The notes: generated by a model not told the origin, from the letters alone. A stretch of 64,000 nucleotides of DNA from Nannocystis sp. RBIL2 (GCF_026626745.1 NZ_JAPNJW010000001.1:4386001-4450000), one strand, 5' to 3'. Shown: positions 16,132-24,851, counted from the first letter of the stretch. Translations and numbers: made by a program.

Positions 16132-16730
16132 GCGCCCTCGCCCGCAAGCGCGTCTTCGACCTCGCGCTGCTGCTCCCCCTCGTCCCGCTGTTTGCCCTCG
16201 CCGTCGGCGCCCTCGCCTGCGGCGTGTGGGTGTGCGACGGTCGCCCGATCTTCTTCACCCAGCCGCGCATCGGCCAGGGTCGTCGCCTGTTTCACATCGT
16301 CAAGCTGCGCACCATGACCTGCGAGGCCGACCCGGCCGCGCGGAGGCCCACCCGCTTCGGCCGGTTCCTGCGCCAGCGCGGCCTCGACGAGCTGCCGCAG
16401 CTGCTCGTCAACGTCCTGCGCGGCGACATGAGCCTCGTCGGTCCGCGCCCGCTCACCCCCGCCGACGCCGAGCGGCTGATCGCGGAGCACCCGCCGTTCG
16501 CCCGCCGCTTCGACGTCCCGCCCGGCCTCACCGGCCTGGCCCAGGTCTGCCTGGCCCAAGGGTCAGCCTTGACCGCCGCGCTCGACGCCGCCTACGCTGA
16601 GCGTCGCAGCGCCCTCCTCGACCTCCGGCTGCTGCTGCGCACCGCCTGGATGAACCTCGTCGGCAAGCGCCGCGGCGCCCTCCGCACCACCCTCCCGATC
16701 GGCCGCCCTCGCCACCTCTCATGGCCCTGA
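16128..16730 (+). CDS. Bacterial sugar transferase (initiating glycosyl-phosphate transferase)
   Basis: This 200-residue protein has an N-terminal membrane segment (about residues 8-30), FFTQPRIGQ, KLRTM, and the conserved block RGLDELPQLLNVL-like (actual LRQRGLDELPQLLVNV) with GDMSLVGPRPL. These define the family that moves a sugar phosphate from a nucleotide sugar to a lipid carrier to start exopolysaccharide or O-antigen synthesis. It is the short catalytic form. GGAGG lies 8 bases before ATG 16128. It overlaps the small ORF upstream and shares 10 bases with the kinase gene downstream, so the three form one transcription unit that ties polysaccharide initiation to a two-component system. 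Confidence 0.9.
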   Translation: MSALARKRVFDLALLLPLVPLFALAVGALACGVWVCDGRPIFFTQPRIGQGRRLFHIVKLRTMTCEADPAARRPTRFGRFLRQRGLDELPQLLVNVLRGDMSLVGPRPLTPADAERLIAEHPPFARRFDVPPGLTGLAQVCLAQGSALTAALDAAYAERRSALLDLRLLLRTAWMNLVGKRRGALRTTLPIGRPRHLSWP

Positions 16731-17737
16731 TCGTCTCCACGCTGCAGGCCCTGCTCGCCCCCCGGCGGCTCGTCCCGATCGTCCTCGTCAGCGTCCCGCT
16801 GGTCGTCGCCCAGCACCGCTACTCGCCCGCGCGCGACCCCGGCGCGGTCGTCGTCGGCCTGGCGATGTGCCTCGTGTTCGCGCTGATCGCCCCGTGGCTG
16901 TGGCGGGTCACCGCGGCGCGCGGCTGGCTCGGCCTCGCGGTCTACGGCTTCGTCGGCGTCGCAGTGGTCGCCGGCCTCGGCCTCGTCCTGCCGGCGGTGT
17001 TCGGCGTCGGTCGCACCTTCCTCACCGAGGACGCCAGCCTGCTGGTCGCCCTCGCCCTGTTCCTCGTCGGCGGCTGGGGTCTCGGCCGCGACATCGACCT
17101 CGAGGCCAGCCTCGACCGCGAGCGCGCCCGCGCCGAGGCGCTCGCCCGCGAGGCCGAGCGCGCCCAGCTGCTCGCCCTCCGCAGCCACCTCGACCCGCAC
17201 TTCCTCTTCAACACCCTCAACGCGATCGCCGAGTGGTGCCGCACCGACGGCGAGGTCGCCGAGCGGGCCGTCCTGCGCCTGTCTGCCATGCTGCGCACGA
17301 TCCTCGACGGCGTCCGCCTGCCAGCCTGGCCGCTGCGCCGCGAGCTCGACCTCTGCCGCGACCTGTTCGCCCTCCACGCAGTGCGCGACCCCGGCCGCTT
17401 CGACTGCGGCGTCGACGGCGACCCCGGCGACGTCCTCGTCCCGCCGCTCTTGCTGCTGCCGCTGGCCGAGAACGCGATCAAGCACGGCCCGGCCGCCGGC
17501 CACCGCGGGCCGGTCCGCATCCACATGTCCTCGGGGACATCCGGCCTCGAGATCGTGATCGACAACCCCGGCCCGTTCACCGGCCCGCGCCCCGGCGGCG
17601 AGGGCCTGCACATGGCCCGCCGCCGCCTCGACCTCGCCTACGACGGCCGCGCCGGCCTCGTCATCGGCCCCGCCGACCACGGCACCCGCGCCGTCGTCAC
17701 CATCCCCTCCGGCCCCGCGCCCACCGTCGTCACGTGA
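16721..17737 (+). CDS. LytS/YehU-type sensor histidine kinase
   Basis: The 338-residue protein has three to four hydrophobic segments in residues 15-120, then a coiled coil (about 128-150) and the His_kinase domain. The phospho-acceptor is H160 in SHLDPHFLFNTLN, typical of this family, and the ATP-binding N-box is ENAIKHG with N251. The C-terminal GGEGLHMARRRL corresponds to the G-box region. No extracellular sensor domain is present, so the membrane part probably senses. A repeat doublet (17524-17551) lies inside the frame, and the stop codon overlaps another array. The response regulator follows after 175 bp. Confidence 0.92.
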   Translation: MALIVSTLQALLAPRRLVPIVLVSVPLVVAQHRYSPARDPGAVVVGLAMCLVFALIAPWLWRVTAARGWLGLAVYGFVGVAVVAGLGLVLPAVFGVGRTFLTEDASLLVALALFLVGGWGLGRDIDLEASLDRERARAEALAREAERAQLLALRSHLDPHFLFNTLNAIAEWCRTDGEVAERAVLRLSAMLRTILDGVRLPAWPLRRELDLCRDLFALHAVRDPGRFDCGVDGDPGDVLVPPLLLLPLAENAIKHGPAAGHRGPVRIHMSSGTSGLEIVIDNPGPFTGPRPGGEGLHMARRRLDLAYDGRAGLVIGPADHGTRAVVTIPSGPAPTVVT

Positions 17738-17931
17738 TGCCCGAAAGGACATGTCCCATGGGTCATGAGAAAGCGCCGGCGCTCCGTCGTCGCGCGCCGC
17801 CCAGAAAACATGTCCCACAGGACAACCTCCGCGCGTCGCGCCTCGTCCTCGAAGGCCTGCCCGCTCGCCGCCCACGATCACCTCACCAGTATGACCTAAA
17901 GGACATGTCCTCATGACCATCCTGCGGATCC
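17736..17931. repeat. Three 14-bp repeat arrays between kinase and regulator
   Basis: Arrays occur at 17736-17777 (three units), 17809-17836 (two) and 17890-17931 (three). The first starts on the last bases of the kinase gene; the last contains the regulator's start codon at 17913 and its AAGGA ribosome site. No gene is seen in the gap. The position suggests control of the distance-separated regulator, perhaps at the RNA level. Confidence 0.8.
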
Positions 17932-18635
17932 TCATCGTCGACGACGAGGAGCTGGCGCGCCGCCGGCTGGTCCGGCTGCTCGCCGACTTGCCGGGCGTCG
18001 AGCTGGCCGGCGAGTGCGACGGCGGCCAGGCCGCGCTGGCGCGCCTGCGCGAGCCCGACGCCGACGTCGACGTCGTCCTGCTCGACATCCGCATGCCCGG
18101 GCTCACCGGCCTCGAGACGGCGGCCCTGCTCGGCGACGACGGCCCCTACGTCGTCTTCACCACCGCCCACGACGACCACGCCGTCGACGCCTTCGACCTC
18201 GGCGTCGTCGACTATCTTCTGAAACCAATCGAGGCCGTGCGGCTGCACCGCGCGCTCGAGCGGGCGCGCCAGCGCCTGGGCGGCCAGCGCGGCGGCTCGC
18301 GCGAGCTCGTGCGCCTGCCCGTCACCACCCGCGAGGGCATCATCCTCGTCGACCCGCAGGTCCTCACGCACGCGGTGTTCGACGGCGCGCTCGTCACCCT
18401 CCACCTCGACGGCCGCACCCTGCTCACCGACCAGAGCCTGCAAGATCTCGAAGACCGGCTGTCCGCCGTCGCGTTCGAGCGGGTCCACCGGCGCGCGCTC
18501 GTCAACCTCGAGAAGATCGAGCGCCTGGAGCCGCTCGAGACCGGCGGCTACAACGCCCGCATGCCCGGCGGCGACATCGTCCCGATCTCCCGCCAGGCCG
18601 CCCGCCGCCTGCGCCGCCGCCTCGGCCTGTCCTGA
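17913..18635 (+). CDS. LytTR-family response regulator
   Basis: The 240-residue protein has a receiver domain (residues 3-118) with acidic residues D10 and D11, phospho-acceptor D58 in LLDIRMPG and K104 in DYLLKP. A LytTR DNA-binding domain (about 135-235) follows, with FERVHRRALVNLEKIERLE. It is the expected partner of the LytS-type kinase just upstream. LytTR proteins bind direct repeats upstream of their targets; the 14-bp arrays nearby are palindromic, so I do not claim they are its sites. Start ATG 17913 follows AAGGACATGTCCTC, giving a usable ribosome site. Confidence 0.92.
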   Translation: MTILRILIVDDEELARRRLVRLLADLPGVELAGECDGGQAALARLREPDADVDVVLLDIRMPGLTGLETAALLGDDGPYVVFTTAHDDHAVDAFDLGVVDYLLKPIEAVRLHRALERARQRLGGQRGGSRELVRLPVTTREGIILVDPQVLTHAVFDGALVTLHLDGRTLLTDQSLQDLEDRLSAVAFERVHRRALVNLEKIERLEPLETGGYNARMPGGDIVPISRQAARRLRRRLGLS

Positions 18636-18653
18636 AGGACATATTCAGTTTTT
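18626..18653. repeat. 14-bp repeat pair across the regulator stop codon
   Basis: Units at 18626 (CCTGTCCTGAAGGA) and 18640 (CATATTCAGTTTTT) include the TGA at 18633-18635. Downstream lies a short T-run on the plus strand, so the hairpin could end transcription of the two-component operon. Confidence 0.65.
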
Positions 18654-18660
18654 GAAGAGC

Positions 18661-19518
18661 TCACCGCCGGCGTCGGCGGGTGAACGTCCACGCCAGCGGC
18701 CCGAGCAGCCACAAGGCCGGGGCGACCCCGCCCCCGCCCATCCTGCAGCCGCTGCCCGCGTCGGGGTCGGACGCGATGTCGGCCTCGGTGAGCGTCAGTG
18801 TCGCGCCGCGGGTTCCGTCAGCGGCGACCGGCGTGAGCGCGATGGGAGCCGGCCCTGGCGGGATCTTCGCCTCGTCGCCGCGGAAGGGTCCCGACACCGC
18901 CATGAGCTGGCCGTCGGCGTAGGCCGCCTCCACGTACCCGCCCTCCGCGAAGTACTGCGCCGAGAAGTCGATCGAGAGGGCGATGTAACCGGGCACTTTG
19001 CACGGCGCCAGGCCGGTCGGTCCGCAGCTGTTGGTCTCGGGATCCGCCTCGTGCGCGTCCAGCTCGCCGAGCGCCTCGGGCGGAGCGGCCGGCGTGGCGT
19101 CCTCGCGGACGTGGAGCGTCCCCGGGCTCCGCGAGTCTTCGGGGAACGCGGCGAACGCCCCGCAATCGAGCTTGTAGACCGCCCCGGGCATCAGCGGCTC
19201 GGCCGGCACGAACTGCGCGACGACGCCGAAGGTCTCGGTGCAGAAGTTCCCCCCGCTCAGCTCCACGGTCACGTCGATCCGCGTATCACCGCTCACCAGC
19301 GCGCAATCGTCGGGCACCTCCGCCTCGATGTCCTCGCACCGCATCACCATCCACGGCAACACATCGACCGGCACCTCGACGCCATCGAAGAACATCGCGC
19401 TGTCGTAGTCGGCGATCCACGACCAGCCCGCGCAGCTGCGCGCCGCTGCCGGCTCCGGTCGCGCCCACAGGCCCAGGGTCAAGCAAGCGACGAGCGCGAA
19501 TGGATAATGTCTTTGCAC
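18661..19518 (-). CDS. Secreted protein with MYXO-CTERM-like sorting signal
   Basis: With GTG 19518 as start (GTG 19548 is possible) the protein has about 285 residues and a signal peptide ending near ARPEPAAARS. The central part is Cys-containing and beta-rich with no recognised family. The C-terminus reads GSGCRMGGGG, then a hydrophobic helix and RRRRR. This Cys plus transmembrane plus Arg-cluster tail matches the MYXO-CTERM type of signal, which in myxobacteria is thought to be cut by a rhombosortase or myxosortase and lipidated at the Cys. The upstream GGTGG favours the shorter start. It is probably anchored at the cell surface. Confidence 0.78.
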   Translation of the reverse strand: MQRHYPFALVACLTLGLWARPEPAAARSCAGWSWIADYDSAMFFDGVEVPVDVLPWMVMRCEDIEAEVPDDCALVSGDTRIDVTVELSGGNFCTETFGVVAQFVPAEPLMPGAVYKLDCGAFAAFPEDSRSPGTLHVREDATPAAPPEALGELDAHEADPETNSCGPTGLAPCKVPGYIALSIDFSAQYFAEGGYVEAAYADGQLMAVSGPFRGDEAKIPPGPAPIALTPVAADGTRGATLTLTEADIASDPDAGSGCRMGGGGVAPALWLLGPLAWTFTRRRRR

Positions 19519-19562
19519 GCGGCCACCACCTATCGTTAGTGGCTCCACTAATAGACAGGCTG

Positions 19563-19590
19563 CGGCGGCGCGGCAACTGCCGCGCCGCCG
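19563..19590. terminator. Strong perfect inverted repeat between pirin and MYXO-CTERM-like gene
   Basis: CGGCGGCGCGGCA pairs fully with TGCCGCGCCGCCG around a two-base centre, giving about 13 bp. No T-run follows on either side. It sits after the pirin gene (minus strand) and ahead of the next minus-strand gene and could block transcription between them. Confidence 0.55.
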
Positions 19591-19635
19591 TTCACCCCAT
19601 CAAGCGGGCGGACGGGAGCGCCGCCGCCGATTCAT

Positions 19636-20559
19636 TCACGCCGGCACCGGGCCGAACTTGCCGAGCTCGAAGTCGCGGACCGCGGCCGCCAGCTCGCTGC
19701 GGGTGTTCATCACGAACGGCCCGTACGACGCGATCGGCTCGTCGATCGGCTCGCCGGCCATGACCAGCAGGTGCGAGTCCTCCTTGGCGACCAGCTCGAC
19801 GAACGTACCGCGGTTCTCGAACACGAACAGCTCGCCGTCGCGGGCGTGCTCGCTGCCCGACTTCGCGTGGCCCGACTCGACCAGCACCAGCGCGTTGTGG
19901 TGCTCCGGCAGCGGCACCCGCACGCGGTGCTTCGCCCGCAACTCGACGTCGAGCAGGGTGATCGGCGTGTGCGTGCGCGCCGGTCCGCGGGCGCCGTCGA
20001 ACTCGCCGGCGACGACCCGCAGCTGGCCCGCGTCCTCGGCCAGAGCGACAACCGGGATCTCGCTCGCAGTGATCGGCTGATAGCCCGGTGCGCTCATCTT
20101 CAGCCGCGCCGGCAGGTTGACCCATAGCTGCACCAGACGCACCGCTCCGCCGCGGCGGGTGAACTCCTGTTCTTGATACTCTTCGTGCAAGATCCCCGAC
20201 GCGGCTGTCATCCACTGCACATCGCCCGGCCCGATGATCCCCGAGTGCCCCGCAGTGTCGCGGTGCGCGATCGTGCCTTCCCACGCCAGGCTCACCGTCT
20301 CGAACCCGCGGTGCGGATGCCAGCCCACCCCGCGTCGCCCCTGCGACAGCGCCGGGTAGTGCTCGCGCGGGTGATGGTCGAGCAGCAAGAACGGGCTGGT
20401 CCGCTCCATCGGCAGGCTGCGGCTGGGGAACACCCCGCGCACGTGAAAGCCGTCGCCGACCCAGTGCATCGGGCCGCCGCGGTGGACGCCTTCCACGCGG
20501 CGCGCTCGCCCCGTGGACTCGAAGGCATGAAGGGTGGGAGTGGTGATCGTCGTATCCAT
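19636..20559 (-). CDS. Pirin-family bicupin protein
   Basis: Starting at ATG 20559 the protein has 307 residues. It has the pirin N-terminal domain with FLLLDHH, GVGWHPHRGFETVS and the W-MTAASGILHEE block; the His/His/His/Glu metal-binding set is present. A second cupin domain follows with DVELRAKHR and FVFENRG. Bacterial pirins act as quercetin 2,3-dioxygenases or redox-sensing regulators. The upstream in-frame extension to 20607 lacks typical composition. A LysR regulator lies 161 bp upstream on the same strand and could control it. Confidence 0.9.
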   Translation of the reverse strand: MDTTITTPTLHAFESTGRARRVEGVHRGGPMHWVGDGFHVRGVFPSRSLPMERTSPFLLLDHHPREHYPALSQGRRGVGWHPHRGFETVSLAWEGTIAHRDTAGHSGIIGPGDVQWMTAASGILHEEYQEQEFTRRGGAVRLVQLWVNLPARLKMSAPGYQPITASEIPVVALAEDAGQLRVVAGEFDGARGPARTHTPITLLDVELRAKHRVRVPLPEHHNALVLVESGHAKSGSEHARDGELFVFENRGTFVELVAKEDSHLLVMAGEPIDEPIASYGPFVMNTRSELAAAVRDFELGKFGPVPA

Positions 20560-20720
20560 CGCAGGACAGGATGGAACCGCACGACTTTCGGCGAAACTGC
20601 CGCGCACATGATGGCCGCCATCACCCCGTGTGATGCCCCGAGCTCGCGCCTCCGCGGGCCGCCATGCCCGCCGTCATCCCATCCATCGCCGTGATGCCAC
20701 GAAGGCATCTAGCGACTTGC

Positions 20721-21683
20721 TCAGCCCGTCGCAGTCGTCTCGGTCAGCGCCAGGCGGCACAGGTCGGTCAAGCGCTCCACCGCCCACGTAGCGACCGGCC
20801 CGAGCGCCGAGCGCTTGCGTCGCACCAGCGCCAGCTGCCGCAGCGGCGCGGCAGTCCCCCACGCCACCAACTTCAGCGCCATCAGCCGCCCGCGCGCCAG
20901 GTCGTCGCGCACCAGGTGCTCCGGCTCGTAGCCCCAGCCGAGCCCGCCGACGATCAGCGCGTGCTTCGTCGACAGGTCGGCCACCCGCCACGTCCGCGTC
21001 GACAGCACCCCGCGATCGGCCGAGCCGTGTCCGTCGGCCGCGCGCTCGCTGAGCACGATCTGCACCGCCGAGGCCAGCGCCGCGTCCTCGATCGGCCCCG
21101 CGATCGCGGCCAGCGGGTGCGACGGCGCCGCGACTGCGATCATCCGCAGCTCGGCGAGGTGACGCTGCTCGAGCCCTGCGAGGTCGGCGTCGGTGCCGGC
21201 GATCCCGAGCGTCGCCCGCCGGTCGCGCACCATCGCCGTCACAGCCTCGAGCATCTCGGTGGCGATCGTCAGTTCCACCGCAGGATGCGCCGCCGCGAAC
21301 TCGCGCGCGAAGCCGACCAGCGCCGCGTTCGGGAACATCGCGTCGACCACCAGCGACAGCCGCGTCTCCTCGCCGCGCTTGAGCCGCGCGACCAGGGCCT
21401 CGACGAGCTCGACGTCCTCGTGGATCTTCTCGGCCGCGGCGACCAGCGCTGCGCCGTGCTCGGTCAGCGTCGGCACCCGACCTGTCCTGTCGAACAGTTT
21501 CAATTCGAGCTGGCTCTCGAGCCGCTGGATCGACTGACTGACCGCCGCCTGCACCCTTCCGAGCTTGCGCGCCGCCGCGGTGAAGCTGCCGGCCTCGGCG
21601 ACCGCGCGGAGGGTGCGGAGCTGGTCGATGCTGATCGCCTCGAGCACGGGCCGCAGTTCACCACGACCCGCCGCGATTTGCAC
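20721..21683 (-). CDS. LysR-type transcriptional regulator
   Basis: The protein of up to 320 residues has an N-terminal winged helix-turn-helix (SIDQLRTLRAVAEAGSFTAA, then VSQSIQRLESQL and LFDRTGR) and a substrate-binding effector domain. Both candidate starts are GTG: 21683 and 21647. The second places the HTH five residues from the start, as is usual. LysR regulators commonly control adjacent genes; the pirin gene is immediately downstream on the same strand. The effector is unknown. Confidence 0.9.
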   Translation of the reverse strand: MQIAAGRGELRPVLEAISIDQLRTLRAVAEAGSFTAAARKLGRVQAAVSQSIQRLESQLELKLFDRTGRVPTLTEHGAALVAAAEKIHEDVELVEALVARLKRGEETRLSLVVDAMFPNAALVGFAREFAAAHPAVELTIATEMLEAVTAMVRDRRATLGIAGTDADLAGLEQRHLAELRMIAVAAPSHPLAAIAGPIEDAALASAVQIVLSERAADGHGSADRGVLSTRTWRVADLSTKHALIVGGLGWGYEPEHLVRDDLARGRLMALKLVAWGTAAPLRQLALVRRKRSALGPVATWAVERLTDLCRLALTETTATG

Positions 21684-21712
21684 GCCCGCTCACGCGGCCC
21701 GGGCTCGCATCA

Positions 21713-21740
21713 CATGTCCGAAAGAACATGTCCTCACGGG
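21713..21740. repeat. 14-bp repeat pair across a lipoprotein stop codon
   Basis: Units at 21713 (CATGTCCGAAAGAA) and 21727 (CATGTCCTCACGGG). The first pair folds as CATGTCC-GAAA-GAACATG, a GNRA-like loop. The stop codon of the minus-strand gene at 21734 is inside the second unit. Confidence 0.8.
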
Positions 21741-22111
21741 CTGGCGAAGACCGCCTTGCAGCTGCCCGCCTCGCACGCGCAGTGGCCCCCGCAGTCGAGG
21801 GTGTTGGGCGCGCACTGCATCGTACACATCACGTCGGTGCAGTCGGGCTTCTGCGCCGCCGGCACGCAGCTGGCCGGGTGGCAGCACGAGGCCGGCACGC
21901 AGTCGGCGTCGACCTTGCACTGGCCCTCGCCGCCCTCGCCGCCCGCGGTGGCCGGCGCCGGCTTCGGCGGCTCGCTGACCGGCGGCGCGTCGGGCACCTG
22001 CTCGGCCGGCGCCGGCTTCGGCGCGCAAGCGGACACGAGCAGGCCGAGCAGCGCGGCGCCGAGGCGCCCGCGGGCTCGCCCGGCAAATTCGTTCGGAAGA
22101 CGGAGAAGCAT
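21734..22111 (-). CDS. Small Cys-rich lipoprotein
   Basis: From ATG 22111 the protein has 125 residues: a short signal with lipobox LLVSAC, a Pro/Ala/Glu linker, then 12 or so cysteines in about 60 residues (CKVDADCVPASCC, CTDVMCTMQC, CGGHCACEAGSC). The pattern resembles small disulfide-rich modules seen in other myxobacterial lipoproteins. No function can be given. Its codon bias is normal for the region. It is followed after 50 bp by the LysR gene on the same strand. Confidence 0.75.
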   Translation of the reverse strand: MLLRLPNEFAGRARGRLGAALLGLLVSACAPKPAPAEQVPDAPPVSEPPKPAPATAGGEGGEGQCKVDADCVPASCCHPASCVPAAQKPDCTDVMCTMQCAPNTLDCGGHCACEAGSCKAVFASP

Positions 22112-22284
22112 GCGCCCTGTATGCCGCCGAACGCGTCCGCATTCCACGACTGATTCGCGGCTTCGCGGCCCCACAGGGCGACGCGACGAGCCACGCGGGC
22201 ACACGGCACAGCTCACCTCGCAAGCGGCGCCGCCCCGCGGCGGACGCGCGGCACAGGCTGTCTCTCGGGACATCTCGCACCGCG

Positions 22285-23745
22285 TCACGACCCGCCGTGG
22301 AACACCGCCAGCGCCGCAGCGGCCTTGCGCACCGCGTCCCGGTCCGGCGTCTCCGCGAACATCTCGCGCAGCGGCAGGTCGACCAGAGTCAGCGCCTGCT
22401 TCTCCAAGATCAGCGTGCAGTCGCCGTGCTCCGCCTCGACCCGGTGCGGCAGCTCCGACGTGATCGCCCAGCCGCGAGCCTCGAGCTGCGGGACGCTGCG
22501 GGCCGGCGCGCAGCCCTCGCGGAGCGCGAAGGTGATGCGATCGGGGTGGAGGTTCAGACAGTCGAGCAGGTCGAACACCAGGCCCGGGACGTCCAGCCAC
22601 GCCGGTCGCAGCGACAGGTGCTCGACGAGGACGCCGCGCGTCTTCTCCGTCGCCTCGTAGGAGACGCTGTAGTGGCCGTCGGGGAACGCCAGGCCGCAGC
22701 CCTCGACCGACACCGCGGACGAGGCCCACTTGAACCGCGCGCGCAATCGGCTGACCGTGCGCCCGAACTCCTCCTCCAAATAATCACCGAGCGCGGCGTT
22801 CGCCCGCGCCTCGAGGTACGCCTGCGAATAGTGGGTGCGCGACAGCTCGGTCAAGATGTCCTTGATCGCCACCTGCCGCGCGCCGACCGACAGCTCGACC
22901 GCCTCGAACAACCGGCCGTCGACCGCGAGCGCGCTCGCGCTCAGGACCGGCCCGCTGAAGTCCGCGAGCACCATGGCCTCACCGGTCGACTCGAGCAGGA
23001 GCGGCCGCGGCATCGATCGCGCAGGCCGGGCCCACCGCTGGATCTGCGCCGACAGGAAGCCGTGAAGGCTCGGCACCGTCAACCTCCGCTCGGCCAGCGC
23101 CTGCGGCTCCTCGCCGCGCAACACCGGCAGCAGGAACGCGGTGAACGAGCTGTGCTGCGGGTTCGGCGAGCGCGTGGTCGCCGGGCCGCGCTCGACCGAA
23201 GCCACGAGCGTCAGGCCCTCCGCGCCGCGCAGCGCCGCCGCGAGGTCCTCACGCGAGATGCCGGTCGAACAGACGTCGAGGATCACCAGCTTCTGCTCGG
23301 CCCGCGCGCTGCTCAGGATCTCCGCGACCAGGGCGACGGAGATCAAGCAGCTCGGCTCGTCGTCCGCGAACGCGTCCTGCGGCACCAGATAGCTGTGCGG
23401 ATCGCCGGCGATGCGGTGGCCACGGCCGCTGAAGTAGAAAATCAGGCGCTCGCCCGCGACGCTCGACCTGGCGAGCTCCCGCAGCGCCTTGATGATCTCG
23501 CCGCGCGACGGCGTCGGCCCACGCCGCGAGACCAGCGCCTTGACGGTACCCGGCTCGGCGTCGAGCTGCGGGAGGTCGCGAAAGCAGTCGGCGAACCCGA
23601 GCGCGTCGTTCTTGCAGGTCGTCAGCGGCTCGAAGCCACAGTCACGGTCGTAGTCGTCGATGCCGACGGCCAGCACTCTGGCCCGGCCGAGCGCGAACCG
23701 TCGCGTCAACGCATCGCCCTGGCGCTGGTCGAGTCCGCCCGTCAT
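22285..23745 (-). CDS. Caspase-like (peptidase C14) protein with altered His motif
   Basis: ATG 23745 gives 486 residues. Residues about 22-235 match the bacterial caspase/metacaspase p20 fold: RVLAVGIDDY, ALGFADCF, RLIFYFSGRGH, SYLVPQDA, KLVILDVCSTG and the C-terminal FTAFLLPVLRG. The catalytic Cys is C159. The canonical FSGHG is FSGRGH, so the position of the catalytic His holds R108 (CGT), with a His two residues later (H110). Residues about 240-486 form an unrecognised domain that could sense or bind a partner. Such proteins often belong to conflict or cell-death systems. Activity is uncertain because of the His change. No toxin or adaptor gene is adjacent. Confidence 0.8.
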   Translation of the reverse strand: MTGGLDQRQGDALTRRFALGRARVLAVGIDDYDRDCGFEPLTTCKNDALGFADCFRDLPQLDAEPGTVKALVSRRGPTPSRGEIIKALRELARSSVAGERLIFYFSGRGHRIAGDPHSYLVPQDAFADDEPSCLISVALVAEILSSARAEQKLVILDVCSTGISREDLAAALRGAEGLTLVASVERGPATTRSPNPQHSSFTAFLLPVLRGEEPQALAERRLTVPSLHGFLSAQIQRWARPARSMPRPLLLESTGEAMVLADFSGPVLSASALAVDGRLFEAVELSVGARQVAIKDILTELSRTHYSQAYLEARANAALGDYLEEEFGRTVSRLRARFKWASSAVSVEGCGLAFPDGHYSVSYEATEKTRGVLVEHLSLRPAWLDVPGLVFDLLDCLNLHPDRITFALREGCAPARSVPQLEARGWAITSELPHRVEAEHGDCTLILEKQALTLVDLPLREMFAETPDRDAVRKAAAALAVFHGGS

Positions 23746-23901
23746 GCGAGCGGGCTGCCTAGCATGCCGTCCAAACCCGGGCAACCGCGGTGACCGGGGC
23801 CCGTGCGGCGTGCGGTGCGCTGGGCGCGAGCCGAAGATCGACCCGGCCCCGACCGCTCGCACGCGGGCTCGTCCTCAGATGTCCCAAAGGCCATGTCGAT
23901 C

Positions 23902-24335
23902 TCACACGCTCATGCGCACCAGCGCCGGCCGCTCGGGGTCGGCCCCCGGCAAGCCCGCCGCCTCGGCCAGCGCAGCGGTCACTTCGTCCGCCAGCGCCCC
24001 GCCGAACTCCGCGTCGGCCATCAGGCGCACCAGCGGATGCGCCGCGCGGCGGGCCGCCGCTCGCACGCCGGCGTGCTCGCTGCCATGGTCAACGCGTCGA
24101 TCTTCCCCGCCGCCTGCAGCGTGCGCAGGTGCGCCACCGCCAGGCCGCGGACCTCGTCGCACAGCCAGCCCCAGTCCTCGACATCCCAGTCGCGGACGAG
24201 CGCGCGCAGCTCGGCCTCCGGCAGCGGCACCGCGTAGAGCGGGAACCCGCGCGGGTGCGCCGAGACGTGGGCTTCTGCGGCCGCGCAGGCGAGCGCGCGC
24301 AGCGGACGGTCGAGGGCATCGAGGAGATCCTGCAC
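23902..24335 (-). pseudogene. Frameshifted small cytoplasmic protein
   Basis: Two overlapping frames form one plausible protein: the N-terminal part starts at GTG 24335 (QDLLDALDRPLRALAC ... AAGKIDALTM) and the C-terminal part ends at 23902 (RAAARRAAHPLVRLMADAEF ... RPALVRMSV). They join near 24070 only if one base is added or two removed. The full product would be about 145 residues, helical and soluble. The start is 9 bp after the stop of the upstream gene with a GGTGAG site, so the two were an operon. It may be a real mutation or a sequencing error. No family is recognised. Confidence 0.55.
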
Positions 24336-24344
24336 GGGCTCACC

Positions 24345-24851
24345 TCATTCCTTGTCCGCGGCGGAGTCGTCGCCCAGCACTGTCATGGCTTGAATCGGTG
24401 TCATGCACGCGATCTCCAGGTTCATCTTGCGGAGCTCGTCGGGCAGAGGAGGTTGAGCCCGCAGCACGCCGATCACCTCGACCCGCTCACCCTCATGGCG
24501 CGCGATCACTGCGGGCTCGGGCCGAGTCTCGGGATGCCATGGGTTCTCGAGCAACACGAAGCCTCCGTCGGGCAGCAGCAGCACGGGCCACACGTTCGTC
24601 ACTCGCCCTCCCGGTGTGGTGAAGAGCTCCAGCGCGTAGATCCCCACGAGTCGACAGGCCGTGCCCTTCTCGCCCTCGAGATCGCAGGCCGGGACCTCCA
24701 CGGGCACCGGAGCCTCGGGGACCGCGAGGCTGGACGGGGGCACCGGCTCGGGGCACCGGTGCGTGCATCCGGCGGTGCACGCGAGTGTCGTAGCGACACA
24801 CCATGCACGCGACGACGCCGCGAGGATGTGCTGATCGATCTCCCCCCACAC
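24345..24851 (-). CDS. Lipoprotein, DUF-type, unknown function
   Basis: The protein has 168 residues from GTG 24851, with a signal ending in LACTAGC. A Pro/Val-rich linker (about residues 32-55) leads to a compact domain with strands GIYALELFTTPGG, WPVLLLPDGGFVLLENPW and VEVIGVLRAQPP, a small beta-barrel-like pattern. The function is unknown. The frameshifted gene follows after 9 bp. The start codon is uncertain because GTG codons are frequent here. Confidence 0.7.
   Translation of the reverse strand: MWGEIDQHILAASSRAWCVATTLACTAGCTHRCPEPVPPSSLAVPEAPVPVEVPACDLEGEKGTACRLVGIYALELFTTPGGRVTNVWPVLLLPDGGFVLLENPWHPETRPEPAVIARHEGERVEVIGVLRAQPPLPDELRKMNLEIACMTPIQAMTVLGDDSAADKE

Noticed and set aside
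17736..17931. LytTR binding sites
   Set aside because: LytTR sites are direct repeats of about 9 bp with 12-13-bp gaps. The repeats here are palindromic with a 14-bp period and occur far from any LytTR gene as well.
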